The notes under the pieces are model-generated. The model was given only the letters and a program-made list of their open reading frames with translations, had not been told where the DNA came from and searched no databases. From an uncultured Oscillospiraceae bacterium (GTDB lineage Bacteria; Bacillota; Clostridia; Oscillospirales; Ruminococcaceae), in NCBI GenBank assembly GCA_910587465.1, contig CAJUMS010000002.1, forward strand, positions 75,406 to 98,075: a stretch of 22,670 bases of DNA, given 5' to 3'. This document shows positions 21,236 to 22,670 of the stretch, in pieces; the stretch's first letter is position 1, and every line of letters begins with the position of its first letter. The position numbers and the translations under genes were made by a program.

Positions 21236-22670
21236 GATAACCCCACCGACCGTGCTGCTATCCAGCTCGAGTTCGATCACCTCAATGACGAGCTGAACCA
21301 GATCGCAGATACCGACTTCAACGGTACTATCGTACTGAACGGTGGCGAGATGGCTGACGGCTTGAAGGTTGAGGGCAATGAGTTCGATTACGCTAACCTT
21401 GAAAAGCAGCAGGCTGCTGCCAAGGCAGGCGCTCCTATTGATCTCGTTGCAAAAAATGACTACTCCAGCAAGGCTCCCGAACTCCAGGATGCTAACTATG
21501 TAGGCGGCAGCGTTAAGGATGATACTAATGCGGGTGCCGCTAAGCTCTGGAAGCAGGCTGAAACAGATAAGTATACTGCTGCTGCGGATTCCAGCGAAAT
21601 TTATGTTAAGTATTCCATCAATGAGATTAATGCTGATGGTACAGTTAAGAGCTATAAGGGCGAGTATGTAGACGCTAATGGCAATTCTACCGGTATTGAG
21701 TATGGCGGAACTATAGACGAGACCGCTAACGGTGGTTTCCAAGACGAGACGACCGGTGCGATTGTTGTTGCCGATACTATTGGCGCTAAGGAAGGCGACT
21801 ATGTAATCGTTAAGTACACTAAGCCCGCAGGCACACCTCAGGGACCGACAAATGCCGGCGTTAAGGACGGTTATAAGGAAGGTACTGGCGTTACGATTAC
21901 TGGTTGGAGCGCTACTGCTGGTGCTGGTGGATTGGAAGATCAGGTACTTCCTAATTTGAAGGTTGATTTGGAAGATGAAGTAGCTGACGAGTGGATTGAC
22001 GATGCTAATAGCGCGATTTATCAGGAAGCTATCAAGGCTCTTGATGGTGCTAAAATTGAAATCACCACTGCAGCTAACTCTACCACTGCGGGTACGGCTA
22101 ATACACCCGCTAACGTGAAGATTACACCTTGGGATGCTGCAAATGGAGCGGCTGGAACACAGGCTACTCTGGCAACTGGTAATACCACTGGCTGGGGATT
22201 GAAGGCAGCTCTTGATGATAGTGGAAGTTTTACTCTTACTTACAAGGGTGTGGATATAGCTACAGTTACGACAGGTGCAATAAAGAGTGATGGTACTGGT
22301 TCGACTGCTGGTGTTATCACGCTTAACGTAACAGTTGACGGTCAGCGTTATTCTTCCGACGAAAAGCCGAATGCAGCGCTTGTTACAGACAAGAGCGTTC
22401 CGATTGACAAGTCTGTTTCCAATGCTAATGCATTCACCAATTCTACTGCAAGACTGACTTATGCAGAGAATATCATTATCCAGACGGGCGCACGTTCTAA
22501 GGACGCTGTAAATTTCTCGTTCAACTATAATGCAGACAAGACCGCTGATATGGGCGAACTCAAGAACAACTTGAACCTCTCTTCGAGAGCTGACGGTCTG
22601 AACACAGCTAACCTCTCTCTGGCTGACCAGAAGTCCGCTAACCACGCTATCGACCAGATCGACAAGGCTA
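21233..22670 (+). CDS. Flagellin, 5'-truncated (no start codon), runs off the window
   Basis: The frame is open from 21218 through the window end, about 479 flagellin-like codons. It opens with YDNPTDRAAIQLEFDHLNDEL, NQIADTDFNGTIVLNGG, the middle of the conserved flagellin N-terminal D1 helix. The usual first 90-110 residues, the ATG, ribosome binding site and promoter are absent. Residues about 40-385 of the fragment are a long, low-complexity, threonine/glycine/alanine-rich region (the variable surface D2/D3 part). The conserved C-terminal D1 follows (IIIQTGARSKDAVNFSFNY, ANLSLADQKSANHAIDQIDKA), with the last part beyond the window. As it stands the fragment cannot be translated from its own start. 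It may be a silent cassette, half of an invertible gene, or a gene split by insertion. Confidence 0.85.

Noticed and set aside
21227..22645. A 472-codon frame on the minus strand opposite the flagellin
   Set aside because: It is serine/isoleucine/cysteine-rich, lacks a credible ribosome binding site and is the mirror of a clear flagellin frame.

Overview
The window looks like the chromosome of a motile, probably spore-forming, gut-type member of the Clostridia, most likely Oscillospiraceae/Ruminococcaceae. The reasons are a GPR-type germination protease, a flagellin sequence, class I pyruvate phosphate dikinase, strong AGGAGG ribosome binding sites, many consensus sigma-A promoters (TTGACA-17-TATAAT) and moderate-to-high GC genes separated by AT-rich spacers. 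The genus is inference. I found no CRISPR array, rRNA or prophage structural gene.

Layout. 1-2184 (minus): an edge-cut TPR/suppressor-of-fused protein, a Nim-like flavin-binding protein and rpsT with its promoter and terminator. 2399-3130 (plus) is a short gpr, convergent with a DacF-type D,D-carboxypeptidase (3162-4298). 4579-6903 (plus): a membrane-fusion adaptor and a MacB-type permease, with no ATPase gene. 6904-7630 is a long non-coding block ending in two promoters. 7631-8796 (plus) is the classical rpsF-ssb-rpsR operon with a strong bidirectional terminator. 8939-12954 (minus): a bacteriohemerythrin-domain protein and a 1002-residue beta-propeller/HD-GYP receptor. 13197-13364 (minus): tRNA-Thr and tRNA-Tyr with promoter and terminator. 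13478-14036: a small XRE repressor diverging from a promoter that drives a compact, structured, probably non-coding transcript. 14286-16916 (plus): ppdK. 16991-18329 (minus): an ECF-like sigma factor and a membrane protein likely to be its partner. 18572-21069 (minus): two translationally coupled serine recombinases. 21233-22670 (plus): a flagellin reading frame that begins in the middle of the N-terminal helical domain and runs off the window.

The most striking part is the right end. Two serine recombinases sit head-to-head against a flagellin frame that has lost its start codon, promoter and first part of D0/D1. The recognisable flagellin sequence begins abruptly next to a 15-bp palindrome, about 165 bp upstream of the recombinase start. 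This is what one would expect of a recombinase-operated flagellin switch, in which an expressed N-terminal half is joined to alternative variable/C-terminal halves, or of an attachment junction left by an element that integrates into flagellin. The window shows one side of the junction only, so the mechanism is inference. The second candidate novelty is the XRE/structured-RNA locus at 13.5-14.0 kb, with inverted repeats placed over both divergent promoters.
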